A stretch of 64,000 bases of DNA from Thalassobius sp. I31.1 (lineage in GTDB: Bacteria > Pseudomonadota > Alphaproteobacteria > Rhodobacterales > Rhodobacteraceae). Position numbers and translations under genes: made by a program. Shown piece after piece: positions 1 to 8,040 of this stretch. Numbering within the stretch: the first letter of the stretch is position 1; each line of letters begins with the position of its first letter. Location: positions 1-64,000 of the forward strand of contig NZ_PWAA01000011.1 of the NCBI RefSeq assembly GCF_003031585.1, read 5' to 3'. Below the pieces are notes generated by a model. It was not told where the DNA came from. It searched no databases and worked only from the letters and a program-made list of their open reading frames with translations.

Positions 1-297
1 ATCAGACGGCCGACCCTGCGATGGCCAACACAGAACCCAAGCTCTTTCAGTTCTTCAGTCATTCGAGGCCGTCCATAGCTGCCAGGAGATAGACGGTGCT
101 GTTCTCTGATGTGTGCCAACAAAATCATATCGTCACGTTGGCCCCTCTCATGCTTGTAAACAAGCACTGCCGGGCAGTGGTTGGCTCATGGGGCGCGATC
201 GCCAGGCCCGCAGGCCCCGCGATGTCACCTTCAAAACGCGGCATAAAACTTCGATGGGGAAGGCCTTCTTCATCCTATCAATAAACGCAAATCTCAT
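1..297 (-). pseudogene. IS3-family transposase OrfB, N-terminal part, frameshifted and cut by window edge
   Basis: This is the start of the DDE transposase subunit (OrfB) of an IS3-type element. The ATG at 297 overlaps the orfA stop (ATGA), and the start MRFAFIDRMKKAF is typical of the HTH_21/OrfB N terminus. The reading frame stops at 148-150. The family-typical continuation (LLAHIREQHRLSPGSYGRPR) is found in another frame from about 147 down to 1, so a single indel lies near 150-190. The catalytic core would lie beyond the window. This copy is probably unable to make OrfAB unless the apparent indel is an assembly error. Confidence 0.7.
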
Positions 298-590
298 TGC
301 TTTTGACTCGCAAAGAAGGCCGTCGCTTTTTTTAAGATTTCGCGCTCCTGCTTGAGAACCGCATTTTCTTTGCGAAGCCGTTCAACCTCGCGCACGAGAT
401 CTGCATCAGGAAGTGACGCATCTTCAGTATCCTGCGCGACTTTAATCCATTTGTTCAGCGTGGAAACGCCCATCCCTAAATCAGACGCAACCTGACGTCG
501 TGTCAAACCGCTCGTTAAAGCAATGCGCACCGCATCACGCTTGAATTCTTCGCTGTGTCCGTTTGCCATTTCCGTTCTCCTTTTCGGCAA
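294..590 (-). CDS. IS3-family transposase OrfA (helix-turn-helix subunit)
   Basis: OrfA is the DNA-binding part of the IS3 transposase. Its 98 residues contain an HTH_Tnp_1 domain (about residues 10-55, with GLTRRQVASDLGMGVSTLNKW) followed by a leucine-rich coiled coil (about 62-92). The length is typical for the family. A run of seven A on the coding strand (327-333) followed by G near the 3' end is a classical -1 slippage site. It would make the OrfAB fusion by shifting into orfB, whose ATG overlaps the orfA stop. The gene is intact, but the neighbouring orfB carries a frameshift. Confidence 0.88.
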   Translation of the reverse strand: MPKRRTEMANGHSEEFKRDAVRIALTSGLTRRQVASDLGMGVSTLNKWIKVAQDTEDASLPDADLVREVERLRKENAVLKQEREILKKATAFFASQKQ

Positions 591-626
591 AATACCAAGT
601 TAAAGGAACGGAACAAATACGGGACA

Positions 627-1317
627 AGTCCAGACAGGTGTTTCGCCAATTGACCCACGGCTGGATAACCCTCTGAATACGCTTTACCACTGTCGAAATA
701 ATCTTCCAGGACGGCATCAAGCTGTGCGAGTTGGTCCGCGTTACTCTTTTTTCGGGTCAGGAACTGCCGATTGTAGAACCGGTTAACATGGCTAAGCAGC
801 AGATCGAGCTGCGATATCATGACATCCTGGCTAAAGGCATCGATCCGGTCAGAATATTCTTGATTGAGTTGCTGCATGAGGGTCAGCAGCAGGTGTTCTT
901 CACGATCAGATAAATGCAGTGCTTCATCCACCTCATATGAAAAGAAACCATACTTACGGATCTTTTCCGACAGCGGATATCCCGATAAAAAATCGGGGTA
1001 ACAGCAAGCATCCAGCCGGTTATGTCGTCATCAGGATGAGCCTGCATCGCCATCACTTGATGCGGTTTAACGAGGGCAAGAACGCCCTCGTCAAAATCGT
1101 AGCTGCGGTGCCCGTAATGCACTTTGTTTTGAATCCCACGCTTCAGAGAGACCGTGTAGAAACCATATGAAAACCGAACCAATTCCACATATTTGCTAAA
1201 GTCCAGATCATCTAGCCGGATCAGGCTGACAAGCGGATGCAGCGGCTTTGCCAATTCCAGATTGCGATGCAATTCTGAGATTGTGGCGACATGCTGGATT
1301 TCGGTATGATTTGTCAT
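627..1317 (-). pseudogene. AraC-family transcriptional regulator, frameshifted and truncated by the IS
   Basis: The N-terminal part (from ATG 1317) encodes a cupin-like effector domain of AraC-type regulators. The sense frame shifts near 1000: one added base would join residues ending GWMLAV to the frame reading HPDFLSGYPLSEKIRKYG, which then continues into MDEALHLSDREEHLLLTLM from 931. The start of the AraC helix-turn-helix (VGQLAKHLSG) is visible just before the IS boundary at about 626, where homology stops. The gene therefore carries two lesions, a single-base deletion and loss of most of the DNA-binding domain. It cannot make a functional regulator. The target it once controlled is unknown. 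Confidence 0.8.
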
Positions 1318-1347
1318 ATGGCACTACACTATCACTATTTTCGTGTC

Positions 1348-2190
1348 TTAGTTCAACGCGTCTTCAAAGTTCGAAATCGGGCCGATTTCAACATAAGAGA
1401 ACAGAGCATAGCCATCGCGTTTTGGGGCCAAACTGGTCCCGTCAATGCCCGCATTGACCAGAATACCGGCCTGAACCGTTTCCGGAAGGTTCATTCCATT
1501 GGGACGAAAGTGACCATTGCCAAATTCGCTGACAGGTTCATTTATCCCGTTGCCAAAAACTTCCATGCCCTGCTGCAGCGCCTGTTCATGCCATTGGCCA
1601 TCAGTGAAATAATACGCGCGCAGCTCATCATTGATCCGGGCAACACGCAATTTCATCGGGCCGGTGTCTTCTTCGGGCAGCAAATACAAAGTGGAAAGCG
1701 AATGCATCCCAAAATCATACATTGGGTTTTCTTCTTTTGGAATATTCATCGGCCGCGTAACCTTTAGCTCACGACCGTAAAAACGGTTCTGAAACCCGAT
1801 ATTGAACATGAGCCAGTTTTCATTGCCCTGCGTGCCGCCCGGCGCACGGACAAGCAAACCAGCAGAAGAGAAATTGCCTTCTGGCAGGCCTTCTTCGCCA
1901 TCTTTGCGATGCATGGAAACTTCTGTTTCGATCATGAAATCGCCAGTCACATCCTTATAAAGGAGCGGCCCCTGGCTGTCAGAAAACCATCCGATGCCTT
2001 CGCCGTCTCCAACGACTCTGAGGCGTCCGTCTTCTATCATCAGTTCTTCATGCTTTGTTGGGTCGTTGTCTTCGAGTGATGCGATCATGTCATCAGCAGA
2101 ATAGCGAAGAGCACGCGTTTCATCCGCGAAAGCGATTGTGTTCGTCATAAGAATTCCTCCGGCAGCGATAATAGTCAATAAGTTGTTCAT
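1348..2190 (-). CDS. Secreted concanavalin A-like (DUF1349-type) protein
   Basis: The product is a predicted exported protein of 280 residues. The start at 2190 is chosen because it opens directly on a signal peptide (MNNLLTIIAAGGILMTNTIAFA, cleavage about residue 22); the frame is open further upstream but has no signal-like sequence there. The body has the jelly-roll pattern of concanavalin A-like lectin/glucanase folds, with alternating beta strands such as DFMIETEVSM and SSAGLLVRAP and a late AGILVNAG strand, resembling DUF1349 or 3-keto-disaccharide-hydrolase-like proteins. No catalytic residues could be assigned. It stands alone on the minus strand next to the broken AraC gene, which may once have regulated it. 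Function is unknown. Confidence 0.6.
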   Translation of the reverse strand: MNNLLTIIAAGGILMTNTIAFADETRALRYSADDMIASLEDNDPTKHEELMIEDGRLRVVGDGEGIGWFSDSQGPLLYKDVTGDFMIETEVSMHRKDGEEGLPEGNFSSAGLLVRAPGGTQGNENWLMFNIGFQNRFYGRELKVTRPMNIPKEENPMYDFGMHSLSTLYLLPEEDTGPMKLRVARINDELRAYYFTDGQWHEQALQQGMEVFGNGINEPVSEFGNGHFRPNGMNLPETVQAGILVNAGIDGTSLAPKRDGYALFSYVEIGPISNFEDALN

Positions 2191-2694
2191 CAGTTTGGCC
2201 CTTTCGTTTGAGCTGTTACTGCTGACCAACGTATTCCCTGCCGCTACTGACGTCTCTGGACGAGATGTAGCCGGAGTCGTTAAGATGTAGCCGAATAGGT
2301 TTCCTGAAAGCGGCCATCGGGGCAAACGCCGTGAATTCACAGTTTGTCCGCATGACCGACGTTTCAGCCAGCAAAAATGCTGCAAGATGCACGAATGACT
2401 GTTTCGACGGGCCGCACCGCAGCATTCGGTGGGGTTGGTCAAAGGCCGCTAAGGGCCGTAAGTGATTGCACCTTTCGCGAACTATATTTGTACTTCTGCA
2501 CAACAGGAACTGGCGGCTTTGAGCCCAAAGCACCGAATGTTGTGCGGCACCCTATCCACCTGTGTTTCTGAGTGCTTTACTCACCGAAGAATGGGTAAGT
2601 TGGGGTCGGCCAGGTATCTGGCCCACTAACCACAATTTTTCCCAATGTTTTTGAAACCGTGCCGAAAGTCCCGGCACTGATTAAGGAGCTTTGG
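2191..2694 (+). other. Gene-poor stretch upstream of the endonuclease gene
   Basis: No convincing gene was seen here. A minus-strand open frame (2216-2533) has no ribosome binding site, and its composition (many Arg, Cys, Ser, His) does not look like a real protein. An AAGGAG ribosome binding site at 2683-2688 belongs to the endonuclease gene that starts at 2695. Confidence 0.5.
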
Positions 2695-4032
2695 ATGGCC
2701 ATAGGATACCAGCCTGATTTCATTGGAGAGACGTTACACATTCCGATGCCAAAGATCGCCGACGAGCAGCTTTTAAAACAAGCTCTGTCGCGCACAAGTT
2801 TGCGAAGCAGCCTTTTTTCTGACCATTTGAACTACACCCTGATCATGAACCGAGACACCAGGCAGTTGATATGTTCGGCGCACAACGTCGATCAAAACGA
2901 AAACATCGAACAGAAAGAGCTGACCGAGGAGGAAAGAAAGAGATTTGACGGATCGAAGGGATGGACGTTCGACGGTGACATAGGTCCTCAGTTTCAGCTG
3001 GGCGATGAGTATTACAAAGACAAAGTCCAGAGTTTTGGGGTGAAGGTCGAAAACCCCTACGACAAAGGCCACATGGTGATGCGTAAAAATGCCATGTGGG
3101 GCAGCTCACTGGAGGAAATGGATGAGGCAGGAAAGGCAACGTACATATATGCCAACGCAGCGCTGCAACATAAGAACCTGAACCGTAGCGAATGGCAGGC
3201 CATAGAGATGGATATCGTTGGTGATCTGAATTTGGACAGCAATGGCCGGCTTTGCGTGTTCACGGGACCGATCTGGGGCCCCTTGGATCGCATTGTTCAT
3301 CATGTGGAAACCGGCGATATCGGACGAGTTCCGTCCGGTTTTTTCAAGGTGATCTGTTTCCACATGAAGGATCCGCCGGACGATGACCCTCTGGGCGTAT
3401 TGACGTTTGCGGTCTTTCAGGATCGCCAAGTCATAGCCCAGCAGAAAGGAGGGCGGATTGTTAAAACCGATCAACGGTATCAGATCACCATCATGGAACT
3501 TGAAGCTCTGACCGGACTCAAGTTTGACAAACGGATACGTGATCGCAATCCGCTAATCTACCAAAAGAAAACTGCGGAAAAGGAAAATGTGATTGTCCGT
3601 CATTTGCCTGAGAACATTCCAATCGCCAATAAAGACGATATAATCTTGCAACTGACGGCGCGGCGGCAACACGTGTTGCCTTTGCCAGACCGGCCGGTCG
3701 CCATCAATGCGGCCATGATCCGGCCCAAAGAGAACAGCAAGATCGGCGAGTGGGTCACGCTTTTTAACAGAACCGAAGATGATGTGTCGGTAGAGGGTTG
3801 GGGCCTGCGAGACATGAAAGGGCGGTCAATCGAGCTCAAAGGGTACATCGCACCGGCAGGGACAATGCGCATTGCGAACGAGGCGCTGGGGAATATCCGT
3901 TTGACGGATACTGGGGGCAACCTGATCTTGCGCGACGCAGACGGTCAGCAGGTCGATCATGTCAGCTGGACAGGACCCGCGATCAAGAAGGTGGCGCGCG
4001 GGACGGCGTATCAGTTTGAAGTAGGACAATGA
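2695..4032 (+). CDS. DNA/RNA non-specific endonuclease (NUC1) with C-terminal lamin-tail domain
   Basis: This is a predicted metal-dependent nuclease of the NUC1/endonuclease G family, 445 residues long. The start at 2695 follows an AAGGAG box by six bases; a longer frame to 2659 lacks such a site. The catalytic motif is DKGHMVMRKNAMWG, with the general-base His at about residue 126, a variant of the usual DRGH. The downstream Asn-rich segment (ANAALQHKNLN) fits the family's metal-binding region. Residues about 330-445 form a second domain (EWVTLFNRTEDDVSVEGW, then a VDHVSW end), which matches the lamin-tail (LTD) fold often attached to nucleases. No signal peptide is visible, so export would need another route. 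It sits among mobile-element debris, which suggests acquisition. Confidence 0.8.
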   Translation: MAIGYQPDFIGETLHIPMPKIADEQLLKQALSRTSLRSSLFSDHLNYTLIMNRDTRQLICSAHNVDQNENIEQKELTEEERKRFDGSKGWTFDGDIGPQFQLGDEYYKDKVQSFGVKVENPYDKGHMVMRKNAMWGSSLEEMDEAGKATYIYANAALQHKNLNRSEWQAIEMDIVGDLNLDSNGRLCVFTGPIWGPLDRIVHHVETGDIGRVPSGFFKVICFHMKDPPDDDPLGVLTFAVFQDRQVIAQQKGGRIVKTDQRYQITIMELEALTGLKFDKRIRDRNPLIYQKKTAEKENVIVRHLPENIPIANKDDIILQLTARRQHVLPLPDRPVAINAAMIRPKENSKIGEWVTLFNRTEDDVSVEGWGLRDMKGRSIELKGYIAPAGTMRIANEALGNIRLTDTGGNLILRDADGQQVDHVSWTGPAIKKVARGTAYQFEVGQ

Positions 4033-4101
4033 GCCCGCTGCAGAAAGCGCTCAGGCTCGTTGCGTTCAGCTCTTACGTAATCAATCTAAAGGTGCGAGGA
4101 C

Positions 4102-4758
4102 TTAACTGACAACTCTTTGTGGAAGGACGGAATGGGTGCGACGAAATACTCTTGCGCAGGTGCCAAGAAAGAAAGCGTAAAGCCGGAGGAGTGCCCGCGG
4201 AAGCTTTGTCACGCGATCTTTAAGTTCACTAGGTCCAACACTTTGCTGACGCAGCGAATGACCGGAAAGCGGCATGCAGCTGCAGCATAGAGAATTGCGA
4301 ATGAACGGCAGGAAACGATTGTTTAGAAGCAGGTGTTTGCGCAGGATAAAGCGCCTTGCTGCCTCTTTGTCTCCGCCATAAAGAACGCACGCATTTTCCA
4401 AGATCATTTCAATCGCTTCAAGACGATCTGCGATCGCGGGCATAGGCTGCGTGTCACCTTTATATTCGTTATCAAAAGCGGCCTCCGAAACGATTTCGGC
4501 TATGGCTTTGCAGAGGGCTTCGTCAGACAGAGTATCCATTTTGCTGATCTCTGATGTCATATCAGGGCCTTGATTTTCATCGTTGCTATCCTCATGCACG
4601 TTGATCAGTCCAAGCACATTCCGGATATTTCTCTGAATAAACGCTGTATCACCCACATATTCGGGGATGGCTTCCATGGATTTTGCCTCAAATTCCGGGG
4701 CTGCAACTAGGTTGAGATTGGCCAGGGTCTGAATATCTTTCCGGTCACGATCCAGCAA
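4102..4758 (-). CDS. Hypothetical protein, possibly degraded antitoxin-like (MbcA/ParS/Xre)
   Basis: This is a 218-residue frame with a TTG start at 4758; internal ATGs lie at 4677 and 4560. The N terminus (KVARLLDRDRKDIQTLA, partly upstream of the TTG) could be a small helix-turn-helix. Residues about 110-148 (LEAIEMILENACVLYGGDKE then AARRFILRKHLLLNNR) loosely resemble the toxin-binding C-terminal domain of MbcA/ParS/Xre antitoxins. After that the sequence loses any family resemblance and turns Cys- and Arg-rich, so the 3' part may be frameshifted. No toxin gene lies beside it. Its 5' end abuts the junction of the transposon fossil at about 4780. It may be non-functional. Confidence 0.35.
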   Translation of the reverse strand: MLDRDRKDIQTLANLNLVAAPEFEAKSMEAIPEYVGDTAFIQRNIRNVLGLINVHEDSNDENQGPDMTSEISKMDTLSDEALCKAIAEIVSEAAFDNEYKGDTQPMPAIADRLEAIEMILENACVLYGGDKEAARRFILRKHLLLNNRFLPFIRNSLCCSCMPLSGHSLRQQSVGPSELKDRVTKLPRALLRLYAFFLGTCARVFRRTHSVLPQRVVS

Positions 4759-4779
4759 GCGGGCAACCTTATTCGCCGA

Positions 4780-5226
4780 CTAGTATCGGATAAGACTAAG
4801 TTGGCACGTGAAGCTGGCTGTATTAACGCGCCCGCACCAGCGATACACCCTTTTCAAATTGTGATGGACACAGGATCCGGCTTGTGGAACCAATTTGTTC
4901 CGACAGCAATCCTGTCACTAGGTGCAATGTTTAAGTATGGGCGGACAAAGTCGCCATCAGATAAGGCCTTTATCGAGCGCTTTTTTAAGACAATTGCAGA
5001 CGACATTGTCCTCGTGTTCCATGCGTCAGCGCGACGGTGGGGACGGTTCATTGAGCTTGTAATTCAGTCAATGGCCCAGGCGAAGGCCTCTGGGAAAACC
5101 GAACTGAGTAATAGCGACCTTGCAGATACATTTCGCCGGTGGACCGGGGCGGTCGATGGAGGAAATGTTTTTTTGGTAGAGACACATATCGGATCCAGGT
5201 TGATAAACTTTATCAATCCTGGATAG
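4780..5226 (+). pseudogene. Transposon fossil: DDE integrase fragment fused to TniB-like ATPase tail
   Basis: The open frame joins two partial proteins of a Tn7/Tn5053-like (TniA-TniB) transposon. The first part (DKTKLAREAGC, VMDTGSGLWN, GRTKSPSDKAFIERFF) matches the C-terminal half of an rve/DDE integrase, including the second catalytic Asp region and the IERFF element. The second part (ARRWGRFIELVIQSMA, LADTFRRWTGAVDGGNVF) resembles the C terminus of TniB/TnsC-type AAA ATPases. The switch is near residue 83 of the 141-residue frame (TTG at 4801). The homology is open upstream to about 4780, where it stops abruptly. An internal deletion removed most of both genes, and this frame has no expected function. 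Confidence 0.65.
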
Positions 5227-5247
5227 GCCTCTTCAAAACCTGAACAA

Positions 5248-5284
5248 ATGAACCCGCGATGTTATTCATCGTGGGTTCATTTTT
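5248..5284 (+). terminator. Rho-independent terminator after the transposon fossil
   Basis: A 14-base stem (5248-5261 with 5267-5280, one wobble pair) with loop TTATT is followed by a T run to 5284. It lies just downstream of the fossil frame and runs into the first direct repeat. Confidence 0.75.
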
Positions 5285-5412
5285 GCCTGTCGAAAACGGG
5301 GTAATTTCGACATTTCGGAGCCGAATTTCAAAGTTTCAAAATTAGAGTGTTGAAAGTAAATAATTATATTGGTTTTAGGGCGATTTTTCGTGAAAAATTA
5401 CGATTTTCTACA
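5274..5412 (+). repeat. Diverged direct repeat, copy A
   Basis: This stretch matches 7230-7366 in the same orientation, with clear but imperfect identity from GGTTCA at the start to TTTTCTACA at the end. Near its left side is a perfect dyad, TGTCGAAA (5288-5295) and TTTCGACA (5305-5312), around a GC-rich spacer. TGTCG-type ends are typical of Tni/Tn7-like elements, and the transposon fossil lies directly to the left, so this may be a transposase-binding end region. Confidence 0.75.
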
Positions 5413-5786
5413 CCGGGGCGGGTGAGCTCGCCCCAGACGCTGATTAAGCCACAGGCAAAAGAAAAACGAGCGGTAAACGAACAGAGCATAGTCATGCGAA
5501 CCTAACGGGGCCCTTTTTTAAGGGCACCTCTTTTTTGCCACACCCAAAGACATGAGGTTGAAGAACACAGTTCCTTTACATTAAGATGAACAAGGGCGTC
5601 ATTTGCCTCGCGTTTGCCCGATGGCCCCTGTAAATACTGCATAAATCATCCGGCGAAGCGCCCCGCTACCAACTGTAGCGTGCCTTCGGTTCGTGCCTTG
5701 GTAATTGGGCGATGATCACCCAGGTAAACCAGGTAACGTAGAGGGACTTTTCTTTCATTGACCGAGTGCAAATCATTATTATTTAG
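5413..5786 (+). other. Non-coding stretch before the sulfotransferase gene
   Basis: No gene is supported here. Small hairpins are visible: GCCCTT/AAGGGC at 5510-5525 followed by a T run (5531-5536), which could terminate plus-strand transcripts, and CGCTAC/GTAGCG near 5670. Nothing matches a known RNA family by eye. Confidence 0.45.
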
Positions 5787-7137
5787 TTGGAAACCAGGGT
5801 CTCATCAGAATGCACACTCACGCAGGAACGGATATTAAATTTGGCACGTTGCGTCTTACACATTGGTTGGCACAAGACGGGTACGACGTCTATCCAACAA
5901 AATGCATTCAAAAATCGGGACAAATTGGAAAAACTGGGCATCCATTATCCCAGCTGGCATCAAAATCATGGTGCGGCTTTGGTATCTGCATTTCGGAATG
6001 ACGAGGGATATTATTTTGCTGAGACATTTGTCCCACCTCCAGCAAAACATGTGTGTACTGCACATTCAGTTTGGGGGCAGCAGGTGTTTGACAAGGCGAT
6101 TGCAGAAGCCGATGGCAGAACGCTTTTGTTGTCGGGAGAAGATCTGACATTGCTTCATCAATCTGAAATTGATGCGCTGGCAACGGAATTGCAGTCTGGT
6201 TTTGAAACTGTAGATGTGGTCGCTTATGTGCGAAACCATCATGACTATTTGCATAGCACTGTGCAGCAGTTGGTTCGTATGGGTTTTTCAGTTCCAAAGG
6301 TATTGGAAATGGCAAAAGCTGCACCTGCAGATCTGGACAACCTCCGCGTAATGAATCCTATTCCGGAATATGGTTCCAGATTACAGAGTTGGGTCTCAGC
6401 GTTTGGGGCGAACAATGTTCATATCCACAATTACGATCTGCTGCGCGGCTCTGGACAAGACGTTGTGAAACATTTTTTTGGAACGCACTTCGATGCCAGC
6501 GTAAAGTCGATTTTTTCGGAAAATTCGAAGAACACAAGCAACACAAGCTTTTCTGCATCGGCCATATATGCCTTGAATTCATTACATCAAGACATCCCCC
6601 TGATGAGGGAAGGAAAACCCAACGCGAAATTCCTTTTTAATGCGCAACGTTTCTATTCTCAATTGACAGGGCCGGCTTTCCTGGCAGGTAAGCAGTTTGA
6701 AGAGCATTGCAATAATGGGCGAGACAGAGACAGAGATGTTCTGGAAAAGCTACTTTCCCGGGAATCTTTGGATCGCATGTCAAGACCCGCCAGCCTGGTC
6801 AGATTGCCCACAAATGCGATTACCGGAAGATGTAGTGGATACACTTGCAAGTGTTGCTAAAGTCGCCGTTGGCAGTCAGGCCAGAGAAAAATTTTTCGCG
6901 GCTTTAAATGCGTTGACAACTCGTCCTGATGACGACGTTGCTCTTGGAAACCTGCATGTGGCTTTGTTTAATTTAAATGATCCCGTCGGGCTGCGCTCTT
7001 GTGCAAGCTGGTTGGTGCGTCATGAATACTTTTCTTTGGCACATCTTTATCTCCAGAAAGCGCAAAAAGTTGGTGCAACAGCTGCTTCATTGTCGAAGCT
7101 GAAGGCCAAAGTGCGCATTCATATTCCAACGACTTAA
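5787..7137 (+). pseudogene. Sulfotransferase-family protein, frameshifted
   Basis: The N-terminal frame (5787-6860) encodes a PAPS-dependent sulfotransferase-like protein. Its 5'-phosphosulfate-binding loop HIGWHKTGTTSIQ is at residues 25-37 and a second conserved region YVRNHHDYLHS near 150. Homology-like sequence stops near 6780-6830. A second frame, open to 7137 and shifted by one base, carries a helical C-terminal region (VVDTLASVAKVAVGSQAREKFF onwards), so one indel seems to have split a single gene. Two separate genes are possible but less likely, as the second frame has no ribosome binding site. The start is uncertain: TTG 5787, or TTG at about 5840 right before the P-loop. Base composition is AT-richer than in core genes (26 G/C in the 60 bases from 6241). 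Flanking direct repeats suggest transfer. Confidence 0.65.
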
Positions 7138-7229
7138 TAGCAGAGAGGCTTGTAATCTTTTACTGATCTTCAGGCGGCAGACGATGACCGAAATCAGAAG
7201 ACATGACACTTGCGACGTCGTTTGTGACA

Positions 7230-7366
7230 GGTTCACTTGTGCCTGTCGAAAAAGGGTAATTTCGACATTCTGGTGTAAGATTTTGAACTTTCAAAGTTAA
7301 GATATTGAAATTAAGTGATTATATCTATTTTGAGTGATTTCCCGTGAAAAACCAGAATTTTCTACA
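7230..7366 (+). repeat. Diverged direct repeat, copy B
   Basis: This is the second copy of the repeat at 5274-5412, in the same orientation. The dyad TGTCGAAA (7244-7251) / TTTCGACA (7260-7267) is fully kept, while the AT-rich remainder has drifted. The two copies bracket the sulfotransferase gene. Copy B ends about 50 bases from the 3' end of the HTH-less LuxR gene. Confidence 0.75.
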
Positions 7367-7388
7367 GATGAGCCTGATTGCGAGAAAC

Positions 7389-7412
7389 CCGGGGGCCGAT
7401 GGCCCCTTTTTT
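7389..7412 (+). terminator. Rho-independent terminator
   Basis: The stem GGGGCC (7392-7397) / GGCCCC (7401-7406) is followed by six T. It is oriented for the plus strand, downstream of the sulfotransferase gene, and lies against the 3' end of the convergent truncated luxR gene. Confidence 0.7.
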
Positions 7413-7413
7413 C

Positions 7414-7914
7414 TCAGGTGACGGGCTTGCCTGCGTGGGTCAGCGTAATCGACAGGGTTTTCAGCGCGGCGATTTCAGCGTCAGACAGGGCATCAGTGTC
7501 GCGGGTCAGTTCATGAAGCTGCACAAGGATCCCGGTGATTGCAGACACTTCCTCAGCTGTGAAATCACGATCACCGCGCGCGAAACTTGCGACGGAACGT
7601 GAATCCTGCAGTTCCAGGGCATGGACAAAGCCAAATTTCAGACCATGTTCTGCAGCTTCCGTCAGAACGCCGGCCTCATCAGATCCGGCAAGATTTGCCC
7701 AGGTCTCTGTTCCGTTGTTTTCAAATCCCCAGCGCACAGTCGGATCCTGCATCACGAGGCCCTTGCGCGTATAAATGTCGATCCATTCGCGGCTGTAGGT
7801 CTGGAACAGGAACATGGGCGTTGTAAACCGGATGTGCAGAGCAATCGCATAACCGGCGAGGCAGAGATCGTCCAGTGTGCGCAGGAGTGGCGAAATTGTT
7901 AATTCTTGGGACAT
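7414..7914 (-). CDS. LuxR-type autoinducer-binding protein lacking the HTH domain
   Basis: The 166-residue product is an acyl-homoserine-lactone-binding domain with almost no DNA-binding region. The family's ligand-pocket residues are all present: Trp44, Tyr48, Asp57, Pro58, Trp72 and Gly95. The sequence reaches the first residues of the GerE-type HTH (LSDAEIAALKTL...LTHA) and then ends, where a full LuxR has about 50 more residues. It is transcribed away from a full luxR and luxI. By analogy with the truncated TraR-like protein TrlR of Agrobacterium it could form inactive heterodimers or titrate the signal. The truncation point lies beside a terminator hairpin and a mobile repeat, so it may also be a disrupted receptor. 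Confidence 0.8.
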   Translation of the reverse strand: MSQELTISPLLRTLDDLCLAGYAIALHIRFTTPMFLFQTYSREWIDIYTRKGLVMQDPTVRWGFENNGTETWANLAGSDEAGVLTEAAEHGLKFGFVHALELQDSRSVASFARGDRDFTAEEVSAITGILVQLHELTRDTDALSDAEIAALKTLSITLTHAGKPVT

Positions 7915-7990
7915 TTGTCAGGGCTCTGCGTATTTTGGTTGCATAAAAGATGTGTTTACACCTATTCAGTTATCTATGGCATGTCCTGAA

Positions 7991-8007
7991 GGAAGGATAA
8001 ACCTTCC
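7991..8007 (+). promoter_or_regulatory. Dyad GGAAGG-N5-CCTTCC upstream of luxR
   Basis: A perfect six-base inverted repeat with spacer ATAAA lies in the divergent region between the two luxR-type genes, about 35 bases before the luxR start. It could be an operator or a 5'-UTR hairpin. No known regulator is assigned. Confidence 0.35.
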
Positions 8008-8040
8008 CAAAGGGTAATGATTGGCGAGAAATTTCATTAG

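Larger units (their letters stand above)
1..626 (-). mobile_element. IS3-family insertion sequence, partial
   Basis: The element runs leftwards off the window. It holds orfA and the start of orfB in the usual overlapping IS3 arrangement. The right boundary is placed near 626, where the minus strand reads TGTCCCGTATTTG and the coding sense of an interrupted AraC-type gene stops. The second end and the target duplication lie outside the window, so the boundary is an inference from the broken host gene. Confidence 0.75.

Noticed and set aside
2216-2533. 105-codon minus-strand open frame upstream of the secreted ConA-like gene
   Set aside because: No ribosome binding site and odd composition. 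It resembles spurious intergenic frames I recall from related genomes, but that memory cannot be verified here.
4102-4758. Complete toxin-antitoxin module
   Set aside because: Only a weak antitoxin-like segment is visible and no RES- or PIN-type toxin gene is adjacent; kept as a low-confidence hypothetical.
5413-5786. Small RNA gene in the hairpin-rich gap before the sulfotransferase gene
   Set aside because: Hairpins are short and match no RNA family I know; no promoter could be argued.
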